A stretch of DNA of 35,077 bases from JBFLVQ01 sp040758525 (lineage in GTDB: Bacteria > Acidobacteriota > Blastocatellia > Chloracidobacteriales > JADJPF01): contig JBFLVQ010000019.1 of NCBI GenBank assembly GCA_040758525.1, positions 1 through 35,077 on the forward strand, written 5' to 3'. Below the pieces are notes generated by a model. That model was not told the origin of the DNA. It saw nothing but the letters and a program-made list of their open reading frames with translations, and did not search any database. The translations under genes were made by a program, and so were the position numbers. Of the stretch, positions 16,067-23,353 are shown piece after piece. The stretch's first letter is position 1, and each line of letters starts with the position of its first letter.

Positions 16067-16443
16067 CAGTTTTGCAATAGCGATAGCAAGCGCAGATACT
16101 CTCCCTCGACCTCTTGATAGGGAGCTTCGATCATAGCCTTCTTGACATTGAAGACCAAGTCCAGGCTGCCTTTCAATATCACTTTGTGACGTCTGAAAAC
16201 CTCTTTCAATATCCTCTTGCATCGGTTTCTCTGAACCGCGTTGCCGGTCTTTCTCGTTACCGTTATCCCGAGCCGAGACATCGGTTCAGGGTTTTTCAAC
16301 GCAAAAAGCGTGAACAAATGAGAATTGTAGCGCCGTCCTTTCTCGTAGACGCGTCGAAATTGATATCCGCGCAATAGGCGTTCCGCTTTAGTTAGCGACG
16401 CCCCCATGGCAGATGCAGAGGACATAACATAATAATGACCCAC
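16066..16443 (-). CDS. rnpA: Ribonuclease P protein component
   Basis: RnpA is the protein cofactor of RNase P, which trims tRNA 5' leaders. It shows LTKAERLLRGYQFRRVYEKGRR near the N-terminus and the signature RNRCKRILKEVFR that binds the RNA subunit. The start is uncertain: GTG 16443 has AAGGG 7 bases upstream, while ATG 16425 and ATG 16407 lack ribosome sites but would give a family-typical length. With GTG the protein is 125 aa. It sits between rpmH and yidD in the canonical order. A hairpin in the gap from rpmH may reduce its expression relative to L34. Confidence 0.94.
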   Translation of the reverse strand: MGHYYVMSSASAMGASLTKAERLLRGYQFRRVYEKGRRYNSHLFTLFALKNPEPMSRLGITVTRKTGNAVQRNRCKRILKEVFRRHKVILKGSLDLVFNVKKAMIEAPYQEVEGEYLRLLSLLQN

Positions 16444-16468
16444 GCTTGAGCCCTTGGGTCGTATAGAA

Positions 16469-16509
16469 AAGTCGCTACCCTGCGCCCTGCCGAAGCAGGA
16501 TTGCGACTT
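16469..16509 (-). terminator. Hairpin with UUCG tetraloop between rpmH and rnpA (terminator or attenuator)
   Basis: On the minus strand AAGTCGC (16509-16503) pairs with GCGACTT (16475-16469). Inside it CCTGC-TTCG-GCAGG forms a stem capped by the very stable C(UUCG)G loop. The outer stem runs into TTTTC. The position between rpmH and rnpA suggests partial termination or an RNA-processing barrier. Structure is seen; activity is inferred. Confidence 0.5.
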
Positions 16510-16520
16510 GATTAAGACAA

Positions 16521-16664
16521 TTAATAGTGCTCTGGGGTCAACCGTTTGCGGCCCTTAGCACGACGCCGCTTAAGTACCAGTCGCCCTCCTTTAGTGCTCA
16601 TACGCTGGCGAAAGCCATGAGTTTTGGCTCGCCGGTGATTGTTGGGCTGATAAGTCCTTTTCAT
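16521..16664 (-). CDS. rpmH: 50S ribosomal protein L34
   Basis: This short gene encodes a 47 aa, highly basic protein. It begins MKRTYQPNNHRRAKTHGF and continues with RMSTKGGRLVLKRRRAKGRKRL, the unmistakable L34 sequence. A GGAG-containing stretch lies before the ATG at 16664. It heads the rnpA-yidD-yidC-jag-mnmE run. The usual divergent dnaA gene is missing; a D-lactate dehydrogenase gene is there instead. Confidence 0.98.
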   Translation of the reverse strand: MKRTYQPNNHRRAKTHGFRQRMSTKGGRLVLKRRRAKGRKRLTPEHY

Positions 16665-16728
16665 GCTCCTGATGCTCCTTACACTAGCACAAATCCAAAT
16701 CTAGCTAGACTTTCAGAAAAGAAATAAG

Positions 16729-16756
16729 CATATATAATCTTTAGACACCAAGTCAA
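16729..16756 (-). promoter_or_regulatory. Promoter of the rpmH operon
   Basis: On the minus strand the -35 element TTGACT (16756-16751) and -10 TATATG (16734-16729) are 16 bases apart. The predicted transcript starts near 16722, about 58 bases before the rpmH ATG. The sequence GATTATATATG around the -10 is locally AT-rich. Confidence 0.65.
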
Positions 16757-16847
16757 GCCGATTACGTGTATGGCGATTACACTTCAAAATCTCCAGTCAC
16801 CGCCGTAAACTCTGATCAGCCGAGAGAAATATCAGGAACAGCAAACT

Positions 16848-17855
16848 ATGAAAGTAGCCGTCTTCAGCACCAAGCCTTATGATCGGGCTTTTCTCGCTGC
16901 TGCCAATGCCCCTTATCAGCATAATTTGATCTTTTTTGAGCCACGTCTTACTCAAGAGACCAGCCTGCTAGCAAATGACTTTCCTGCCGTCTGTGCGTTT
17001 GTCAACGATCAATTGGACAGTGTTGTCTTGAGCACGCTGGTACGGCAGGGTACAAAGTTGATTGCATTACGTTGTGCCGGTTTTAACAATGTTGATCTTA
17101 CTGCTGCGGGTAAATTGGGATTAAAGATTGTGCGAGTGCCTGCCTATTCTCCTTACGCAGTGGCTGAACATACCGTGGCTTTGATGCTAGCACTTAATCG
17201 TAAGATTCATAGAGCCTATGCACGTGTAAGAGAAGGGAATTTTGCCCTTGATGGCTTGCTTGGTTTTGACCTAAATAATAAAACCGTAGGTATCATAGGT
17301 ACAGGCAAGATAGGTGTGGTAGTGGCAAAGATTATGAAGGGTTTTGGTTGTAATCTGTTGGCATATGATCCTTACCCTAATGCCGATTGCCAGACAGTGG
17401 GAATAACCTATGTTCCTCTACCAGAGCTTTTTGCTCAAGCCGATATTATTAGCCTGCACTGCCCGCTTATGCCAGAATCCTACCACCTGATAAATACCCA
17501 GGCGCTTAGTCAAATGAAGCCTGGCGTTATGCTGATTAATACTAGTCGAGGCGCCCTTATCGATACACAAGCGGTTATCCTGGCTTTGAAATCTGGTCGT
17601 ATCGGTTACTTGGCACTCGATGTTTATGAGGAGGAGGCAGACCTCTTCTTTGAGGATCTATCCGGTCAAGTAATCCAAGATGATCTCTTTATGCGCCTGC
17701 TTACTTTCCCTAATGTCATTATTACCGGTCATCAAGCCTTCTTTACCCAAAATGCCATGGAAAATATTGCTGATACTACTCTCGCTAATATCGCTGCTTA
17801 TGAACAACATGGACACTGTGTAAATGAGATTAGTGAAGAGCGTCTGATAAAGTAA
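16848..17855 (+). CDS. ldhA: D-lactate dehydrogenase (fermentative, LdhA-type)
   Basis: This NAD-dependent D-2-hydroxyacid dehydrogenase reduces pyruvate to D-lactate. The 335 aa protein follows the LdhA pattern closely: IALRCAGFNNVDL, VPAYSPYAVAEHTVALML, Rossmann motif GTGKIG at 151-156, ISLHCPLMPESYHLIN and NTSRGALIDT. The catalytic residues are Arg234, Glu263 and His295 (in TGHQAFFT). The YEEEADLFFED block with a following VIQDD is typical of LdhA rather than other family members. AGGA lies about 10 bases before the ATG. It is divergent from rpmH and implies mixed-acid or lactate fermentation ability. Confidence 0.9.
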   Translation: MKVAVFSTKPYDRAFLAAANAPYQHNLIFFEPRLTQETSLLANDFPAVCAFVNDQLDSVVLSTLVRQGTKLIALRCAGFNNVDLTAAGKLGLKIVRVPAYSPYAVAEHTVALMLALNRKIHRAYARVREGNFALDGLLGFDLNNKTVGIIGTGKIGVVVAKIMKGFGCNLLAYDPYPNADCQTVGITYVPLPELFAQADIISLHCPLMPESYHLINTQALSQMKPGVMLINTSRGALIDTQAVILALKSGRIGYLALDVYEEEADLFFEDLSGQVIQDDLFMRLLTFPNVIITGHQAFFTQNAMENIADTTLANIAAYEQHGHCVNEISEERLIK

Positions 17856-17976
17856 AGAGAATAAGAATTTGGCGGTAGCGAAAGGAGAAAAAAAATTATA
17901 TGATAATCGCCGTAACCGGCAATCTGGAGGAAGATTAGCAAGTTAAAACTGCACCAAGAAGATAAGTAGAGAGGAT

Positions 17977-18537
17977 ATGAAACCAACAGAACTAGGAGCG
18001 ACTTTCCAGATACCGAAATTTGCCGCACAAGTAGAGTTATTATTAGTGGATAAGCGTAGATTAAGCGGCAAGCTATTCCTTTCCATAATACCCTCAAGTC
18101 CGCTTGGACACATTCCTTTACTCGATTCAATGAATGAGTCGGTAGATTTTTTCCCATTTCTGCCTAATGACTCTACAGAGACAGAGATTCTCAGCAAGTG
18201 GGCAGTGATAGAAGCAGTTGTTGACACAGAGTTGAATCAAGATGAGATTGGGGAGAGTTTGGAGCAGACCACTTGGATAGAGAGTGTAGAGGTCCGTTGC
18301 CATCCCTATCTCACGCTTACTGGTCGAGTAATGATCGATTTACCACCAGACCGTTCAAGAGTGCTAGATTTTCTCAATCAGCATGTCTGTTTCTTTGCCC
18401 TCAAGCGTGATGAGAAAAGCCACATTATCAATAAAAAATATATTACCAGCGTAAAAGAGTTGACTTCGCTGCCGACGTCCGCGCCAACGGCCAAACGCGC
18501 CCGTCGCGACACCCGCCGCACCGGCAAAAAGCCATAG
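17977..18537 (+). CDS. Protein of unknown function with two internal repeats and basic tail
   Basis: I do not recognise a named family. The 186 aa protein appears to be a tandem duplication. The first unit runs from VELLLVDKRRLSGKLFLS through NESVDFFPFL to ILSKWAVIEAV. The second runs from VEVRCHPYLTLTGRVMID through LNQHVCFFALKRD to IINKKYITSVKEL. Each reads as a small beta-rich domain, possibly a barrel. The last 20 or so residues are Lys/Arg/Thr/Pro-rich, coded by much GC-richer DNA. The AGAGAGG ahead of the ATG is only 2 bases away, so the start is a little unsure. It is 34 bases before pilT, so a role with the type IV pilus is possible. Confidence 0.7.
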   Translation: MKPTELGATFQIPKFAAQVELLLVDKRRLSGKLFLSIIPSSPLGHIPLLDSMNESVDFFPFLPNDSTETEILSKWAVIEAVVDTELNQDEIGESLEQTTWIESVEVRCHPYLTLTGRVMIDLPPDRSRVLDFLNQHVCFFALKRDEKSHIINKKYITSVKELTSLPTSAPTAKRARRDTRRTGKKP

Positions 18538-18571
18538 TGGCTGGCTATTTTTCACGAACAAGGAGATGGGT

Positions 18572-20149
18572 ATGGACCAGTTTGAACAGCTACTCTCAAA
18601 GTTTCGAGAGTTGGGTGCCAGTGAATTGCACCTAGACGCCAATCAGAAGCCTTATTACCTGACACCTGGAGGAGTGCTAGAAATTAGTGCTGCTCCTATA
18701 CAGCATAAAGATATTGTACAACTGCTTTCACCCGTACTGCCGGTCAGTGTTAAGAGCGAGTTGATGGAGAAACCCAATGTGGAGTTTCCCTATCAGAGTC
18801 GTTTCGGCGCTTTTCTTATAGGGATTAGAAAGACTACGATAGGATTTAATGTGCTGATTCGGGCAACCGCTAGTCCTGTTGTTGTGCAAACCCAGCCAAT
18901 GGCACAAATCGCTGCTCAACCTACTATTGCTCCTGCTATACCAGCAGGAGCAGCAGTGCCGGTGCCAATCGTTGCGCCAGCAATAGCAGCAATACCATCA
19001 ACTGCACCTGCGGTCACAACCGCAAGCGCTAGCTCAGCCGCTACGACGTTTAGAACTGATGGAGCAGACGCCCATGAAATCGATGCGCTCTTCTACAAAA
19101 TGACCCAAATGGGGGCTTCCGATCTACATATTTCTGTAGGTATGTCGCCAATGGTTCGGCACGATGGGGAGATGCGATCACTGGAAGGCTATTCGCAATT
19201 GCAGCCCGAAGATACCGAACGATTACTCTATGCAATAATGCCAAAACGTAATCAAGAGGAGTTTAATCGTCGACACGACACCGATTTTGCATATGAGATC
19301 CCAGGATTAGCAAGATTTCGTTCCAATATTTTTATGGATCGTAAAGGTGTAGGAGCTGTCTTTCGCGTTATTCCTACCAAGATTCTTACTGCTGAACAGC
19401 TCAAACTCTCCAAATCAATTCTAGATCTCTGCTTTTTGAGTAAAGGGCTGGTCGTTGTTACGGGTCCCACTGGCAGCGGTAAGTCAACAACATTAGCCGC
19501 AATGGTCGATTATGTTAATCGCAATCGCAAGGATCATATTATTACCATAGAGGATCCTATTGAGTTTGTGCATGACAATAAAGGTTGTTTAATTAATCAG
19601 CGAGAGGTCCATACACATACCGATTCGTTCAAAGATGCACTACGAGCAGCATTACGTGAGGATCCCGATATCATTCTTGTCGGTGAGATGCGCGATTTAG
19701 AGACCGTAGCTATTGCCATTGAGACCGCCGAGACAGGCCATCTGGTTTTTGGCACACTGCATACAACAACAGCTGCTTCTACAGTAGATCGGCTGATAGA
19801 TCAATTTCCTACTGATCAACAGGCACAAATTCGCACAATGCTTTCCGAGTCGCTTAAAGGAGTGATTGCACAAACACTGCTCAAGAAGAAAGGAGGCGGT
19901 CGTGTGGCAGCACTTGAAGTGTTGCTTGTCACACCTGCCATTGCCAACCTTATACGTGAAGGTAAGACTTTCCAGATACCATCAGTGATACAGACGGCGA
20001 AGAACATTGGTATGGTAACCCTTAATGATGCGCTGATGGAGCATGTCAAAAATAATCTGGTCTCGCCGGAGGACGCCTATGTCAAAGCCGTTGACAAAGT
20101 AGGCTTCAAAGAACTGTGTAAGCGAAATGAGATTCCGCTTTCGTTCTGA
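18572..20149 (+). CDS. pilT: Type IV pilus retraction ATPase PilT with duplicated N-terminal domain
   Basis: PilT is the hexameric ATPase that retracts type IV pili for twitching. The start is ATG 18572, because AAGGAG sits 6 bases upstream and directly abuts the earlier in-frame ATG 18566. The 525 aa product is about 170 residues longer than usual. Residues 6-100 are a degenerate copy of the PilT N-terminal domain (LGASELHLDA versus MGASDLHISV at 180-189). An Ala/Pro-rich linker (about 102-160) follows, then a complete PilT. It has Walker A GPTGSGKST (298-306), the Walker B region DPDIILVGEMRD, GHLVFGTLHTTTA, and AIANLIRE, close to the PilT-specific AIRNLIRE motif. The next gene begins 21 bases after the stop. 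Confidence 0.93.
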   Translation: MDQFEQLLSKFRELGASELHLDANQKPYYLTPGGVLEISAAPIQHKDIVQLLSPVLPVSVKSELMEKPNVEFPYQSRFGAFLIGIRKTTIGFNVLIRATASPVVVQTQPMAQIAAQPTIAPAIPAGAAVPVPIVAPAIAAIPSTAPAVTTASASSAATTFRTDGADAHEIDALFYKMTQMGASDLHISVGMSPMVRHDGEMRSLEGYSQLQPEDTERLLYAIMPKRNQEEFNRRHDTDFAYEIPGLARFRSNIFMDRKGVGAVFRVIPTKILTAEQLKLSKSILDLCFLSKGLVVVTGPTGSGKSTTLAAMVDYVNRNRKDHIITIEDPIEFVHDNKGCLINQREVHTHTDSFKDALRAALREDPDIILVGEMRDLETVAIAIETAETGHLVFGTLHTTTAASTVDRLIDQFPTDQQAQIRTMLSESLKGVIAQTLLKKKGGGRVAALEVLLVTPAIANLIREGKTFQIPSVIQTAKNIGMVTLNDALMEHVKNNLVSPEDAYVKAVDKVGFKELCKRNEIPLSF

Positions 20150-20170
20150 AACTCTCTAGGAGACATTGCT

Positions 20171-21094
20171 ATGAACAAAATCGAACGTATAGATGCTGTG
20201 TTGCAAGGCAAAGAAGTCGATCGACCGCCATTCAGTTTTTGGTATCACTTCGGTTTGCAACATACCAGTGGCGAGCGACATGGGGAGGCTCAAGCAGAGT
20301 TCTTCCACGCTTATGATTTAGACTTTCTCAAAGTGATGAACGATTACCCTTATCCAAGCAAACTGGATATGCTGCAGACAGCGGCAGAATGGCGGCAGTT
20401 ACGTGCTTTTGCCGGTAATGAAGAAGGTTTTGGTGAGCAGTTAAGGGCCTTGCAGGTGATTGCAGAAGCACTGGATGGAAAAGCCTATTTTGTCGAGACT
20501 ATCTTTAGTCCTTGGACCGTTGCACGGCGTCTCTCTGATACACAGACACTGCTTTCGCTTAAACGCGATCATCCAGATGTGCTACTAGAAGCGATGCGTG
20601 TGATTGCACATTCGCTTGCCAATTATGCACAGCATGCGATTCAAGCCGGTGCCGCCGGTATCTTCCTCTCGGTAAGTGGAGCAACTCGCGAGTTGATGAC
20701 TTTCCAGGAATATGAACGGTTTTGTCGTCCATTCGATCTAATCATACTTGATGCTGTGAAGGACATCTCTCACTTCAACATACTTCATATACATGGGCAG
20801 AATATTTTCTTTAACGAACTGCTCAACTATCCCGTGCAAGCGATCAATTGGTCGCATTATCATACCGCGCCAACTTTTATAGAGGCGCGCAAGCTCTACA
20901 AAGGGTGTTTATTGGGTGGGCTTGACGAAAGGCAGCTTAGCCATAATACCGTCTCTTCAATTTATCGACAGGTTAAGCAGGCAGTAGAATTGGTGGGCAA
21001 CAAGAGCTTAATTATTACTCCAGGATGTTCTGTTGCTACAGATACTGCTGCGAAACTGCTACACGCAGTTCGGCATGCGATAATGGAGCTTTAA
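20171..21094 (+). CDS. Uroporphyrinogen decarboxylase-fold protein (URO-D superfamily, not clearly HemE)
   Basis: The 307 aa protein has the general URO-D barrel pattern: an N-terminal RIDAVLQGKEVDRPPFSFW, a middle FLSVSGATRELM, then HIHGQNIFFNEL, GLDERQL and a C-terminal ITPGCSVATDTAAKLLHAV. The HemE substrate motif (the RQAGRYLPEYR-type segment) is absent, so it is probably not the haem pathway enzyme. Many such proteins are corrinoid- or thiol-linked methyltransferases, whose zinc site is His-x-Cys plus a distant Cys. Here the site reads His-Ile-His with a distant Cys, so even that is unclear. AGGAG stands 8 bases ahead of the ATG. It likely shares a transcript with pilT. Confidence 0.8.
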   Translation: MNKIERIDAVLQGKEVDRPPFSFWYHFGLQHTSGERHGEAQAEFFHAYDLDFLKVMNDYPYPSKLDMLQTAAEWRQLRAFAGNEEGFGEQLRALQVIAEALDGKAYFVETIFSPWTVARRLSDTQTLLSLKRDHPDVLLEAMRVIAHSLANYAQHAIQAGAAGIFLSVSGATRELMTFQEYERFCRPFDLIILDAVKDISHFNILHIHGQNIFFNELLNYPVQAINWSHYHTAPTFIEARKLYKGCLLGGLDERQLSHNTVSSIYRQVKQAVELVGNKSLIITPGCSVATDTAAKLLHAVRHAIMEL

Positions 21095-21097
21095 TAA

Positions 21098-21123
21098 TAT
21101 GGTCCGCCTGCTGGCGGACCATA
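21098..21123. terminator. Bidirectional terminator hairpin between the URO-D-like gene and ilvE
   Basis: TATGGTCCGCC and GGCGGACCATA form a perfect 11-bp stem with a TGCT loop. It lies between two convergent genes, 4 bases after one stop and 28 bases from the other. T-rich tracts follow on both sides (AGTTTTT some 12 bases on for the plus strand, TTATTAAA directly for the minus strand). Confidence 0.7.
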
Positions 21124-21150
21124 ATTGATGATAAGTTTTTCTATTACTAA

Positions 21151-22101
21151 TCAATCGGCGGCAATATGACGTGAGGTAGGCTCAACATAAGTTAGCCAAT
21201 TGTGTTTATCTTCTAGTTTGCCATGAGTAATGGCATTAAATTTCTCTTGTAGAAAACCGGTAATCTGACCACGTGCGCCATTGCCGATCTTGATACGATC
21301 AATGCTACGAATCGGAGTGATTTCGCAAGCTGTGCCAGTAAAGAAGACTTCATCGGCAACGTAGAGCGATTCACGAGGCAGGCCACGTTCTGCTACGGGA
21401 ATATTATGATCCTTACAGATCTGTATAACAGCATCACGAGTGATACCAGGTAGAATGGAAGCATGTAATGGTGGGGTCATTACCTGACCATTACGTACAA
21501 TAAAGATGTTTTCACCACTCCCCTCACTTACGTAGCCAGCATTATCTAGCGCAATACCTTCAGCATAACCATTGGTGATTGCTTCCATTTTGATCAGTTG
21601 CGAGTTCATATAATTGGCGCCGCTTTTAGCCATTGCTGGTAATGTGTCAGGAGCAATACGCGCCCAGCTTGAGATACAAACATCTACACCTTTTTCTTGA
21701 GCATCTTCACCTAAATAACTACCCCAATTCCAGCAAGCAATATAGACTTCCACAGGGGCAGGAAAAGGATTGACACCAAATGCCCCATAGCCACGAAATA
21801 CGATAGGACGCAGATAGCAAGAACGCATCTCATTAACGCGCACCATCTCAACACAAGCTTCCAATAATTGGGAGAGCGAGTACGCAATCTGCGTGCGATA
21901 GATATGACAAGAATGTATTAATCGTTCCAAATGTTCTTGTAAGCGAAAAACCGCCGGTCCTTGTGGAGTTTCATAACAGCGTATACCCTCGAAGAGGGAA
22001 GAGCCGTAATGGATTACATGTGACATAACATGGATTTTAGCATCTTCCCAATTAATAAATTTTCCATTGTGCCAAATCTTCTTAGTTGTATCTTGTGTCA
22101 T
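21151..22101 (-). CDS. ilvE: Branched-chain amino acid aminotransferase
   Basis: IlvE exchanges amino groups between glutamate and leucine, isoleucine or valine keto acids, using PLP (fold type IV). The start is ATG 22101: GGGAG lies 7 bases upstream, and the sequence MTQDTTKKIWHNGKF is family-like. ATG 22119 would sit over the ribosome site itself. The 316 aa protein has HVIHYGSSLFEGIRCY, YLRPIVFRGYGAFGVNP, catalytic Lys159 in AKSGANYMNSQ, GIALDNAGYVSEGSGENIF for PLP phosphate binding, and FFTGTACEITPIRSID. It is divergent from the dipeptidase gene. It could supply ketoisovalerate to the PanB step. Confidence 0.95.
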   Translation of the reverse strand: MTQDTTKKIWHNGKFINWEDAKIHVMSHVIHYGSSLFEGIRCYETPQGPAVFRLQEHLERLIHSCHIYRTQIAYSLSQLLEACVEMVRVNEMRSCYLRPIVFRGYGAFGVNPFPAPVEVYIACWNWGSYLGEDAQEKGVDVCISSWARIAPDTLPAMAKSGANYMNSQLIKMEAITNGYAEGIALDNAGYVSEGSGENIFIVRNGQVMTPPLHASILPGITRDAVIQICKDHNIPVAERGLPRESLYVADEVFFTGTACEITPIRSIDRIKIGNGARGQITGFLQEKFNAITHGKLEDKHNWLTYVEPTSRHIAAD

Positions 22102-22217
22102 AATCACACTCCCTTTCATACTAAAGCGAGGTATAAACAGGTTCGCCCTATTTAATGATGCACTTAACGCCCGCCGGTTGCAGCCCTTGGGCGCGATTTG
22201 TTAGCATATAAACAGAC

Positions 22218-23342
22218 ATGCTAGCCGACACACAATACCAAAAAAACGCTCTACTTGCTATTGATCTGCATGCCGACACGCTGCAGCGTGTCCTTGATGA
22301 AGGCCACGATCTAGCTCAAACCCCTGCGCAAGGCCACCTAGATATTGCCCGTATGCGCGCAGGCGGGCTTGGAGCACAATTCTTCTCCATTTGGGTCAGT
22401 CCAAGTTTATATCCAGGCGATTGTGCCGTCGAGCGGGCTTGGAGATTAATTGCCGCGCTTAAGCAACAGGTCGCTCGCCATGATGATAAACTCGAACTGG
22501 CTACTTCACCACACGATATTGAGCGTATCCTACAGGCCGGTCGAATTGCTGCGTCGATGGGTATTGAGGGTGGACATGCTATTAATGGCCGACTGGAATT
22601 AGTAGAAGAGTTCTACCGCGCAGGGGTGCGTTATATGACACTCTCTTGGTCCAATAGCAACGAGATTTGTGGCTCATCAGGCGATGCAGGGCGAGAGCGG
22701 GGTCTGAGCGACTTTGGTCTTGAAGTAGTCAAGCTGATGAATCAGCTAGGAATGATGGTAGACGTTTCGCACGTTTCTGATCGAGCCTTTTATGATGTTC
22801 TTGCCGTAACAACTAAGCCAGTAATTGCCTCACATTCAAATTTACGTAGACTCTGTAACCATCCGCGTAATCTAACAGACGATATGTTACGCGCGCTGGC
22901 CCAAAACGGTGGTATTTGTGGAATTAATTTTTACCCAGTATTTCTTGATGATAATTACTATGGAGACTATCGTGATCTGAGTACAGAATTAACAGCAGAG
23001 ATTTCCCGTGCCCACGCTGATAATGCTCAAGATCCTGTACGCGCGGCGATTATCGCTGATAAGATCAGGATTATGGCAATGGCAAAATTATCGCCTGTGA
23101 CCTATAAAAAGGTAGTTGATCATATTGAACAAGTAGTCGAGATTGCAGGCATTGATCATGTTTGCTTAGGTTCGGATTTTGACGGTATACCAAGCGTACC
23201 TTACGGTCTTGAGGATGTCTCCAAATTACCTATTATTGCTAATGAATTGGCACAGCGTGGTTATGATTCAGTTTCGATTGAAAAAATCTTCTCGCGTAAT
23301 ATTATGCGCGTCTTTGCCGCAGTTGTGGACGAGCGTTCTTAA
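22218..23342 (+). CDS. Membrane dipeptidase (renal dipeptidase, peptidase family M19)
   Basis: M19 enzymes are zinc dipeptidases that also act on D-amino acid dipeptides. The 374 aa protein has the metal ligands in order: His18 and Asp20 (DLHADT), bridging Glu117 (GIEGGHA), His185 (VDVSHVSD) and His206 (ASHSNLR). The later CLGSDFDGI segment carries the catalytic-region Asp. No signal peptide is visible, so it may be cytoplasmic. There is no ribosome site before the ATG; TATAAA ends 5 bases upstream of it, so a leaderless transcript is possible, though no good -35 is seen. The stop overlaps the following frame by one base. Confidence 0.9.
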   Translation: MLADTQYQKNALLAIDLHADTLQRVLDEGHDLAQTPAQGHLDIARMRAGGLGAQFFSIWVSPSLYPGDCAVERAWRLIAALKQQVARHDDKLELATSPHDIERILQAGRIAASMGIEGGHAINGRLELVEEFYRAGVRYMTLSWSNSNEICGSSGDAGRERGLSDFGLEVVKLMNQLGMMVDVSHVSDRAFYDVLAVTTKPVIASHSNLRRLCNHPRNLTDDMLRALAQNGGICGINFYPVFLDDNYYGDYRDLSTELTAEISRAHADNAQDPVRAAIIADKIRIMAMAKLSPVTYKKVVDHIEQVVEIAGIDHVCLGSDFDGIPSVPYGLEDVSKLPIIANELAQRGYDSVSIEKIFSRNIMRVFAAVVDERS

Positions 23343-23353
23343 TGGAGGTTGGT

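Noticed and set aside
15857..16222. Longer YidD reading frame starting at 16222
   Set aside because: The extra 52 residues overlap rnpA on the same strand, are not family-like, and the coupled ATG at 16066 gives the normal YidD length.
17900..17938. Short frame MIIAVTGNLEED after AAAGGAG, between ldhA and the next gene
   Set aside because: It has only 12 codons, the ribosome-site spacing is too long, and there is no hairpin pair or regulatory codon run to suggest a leader peptide.
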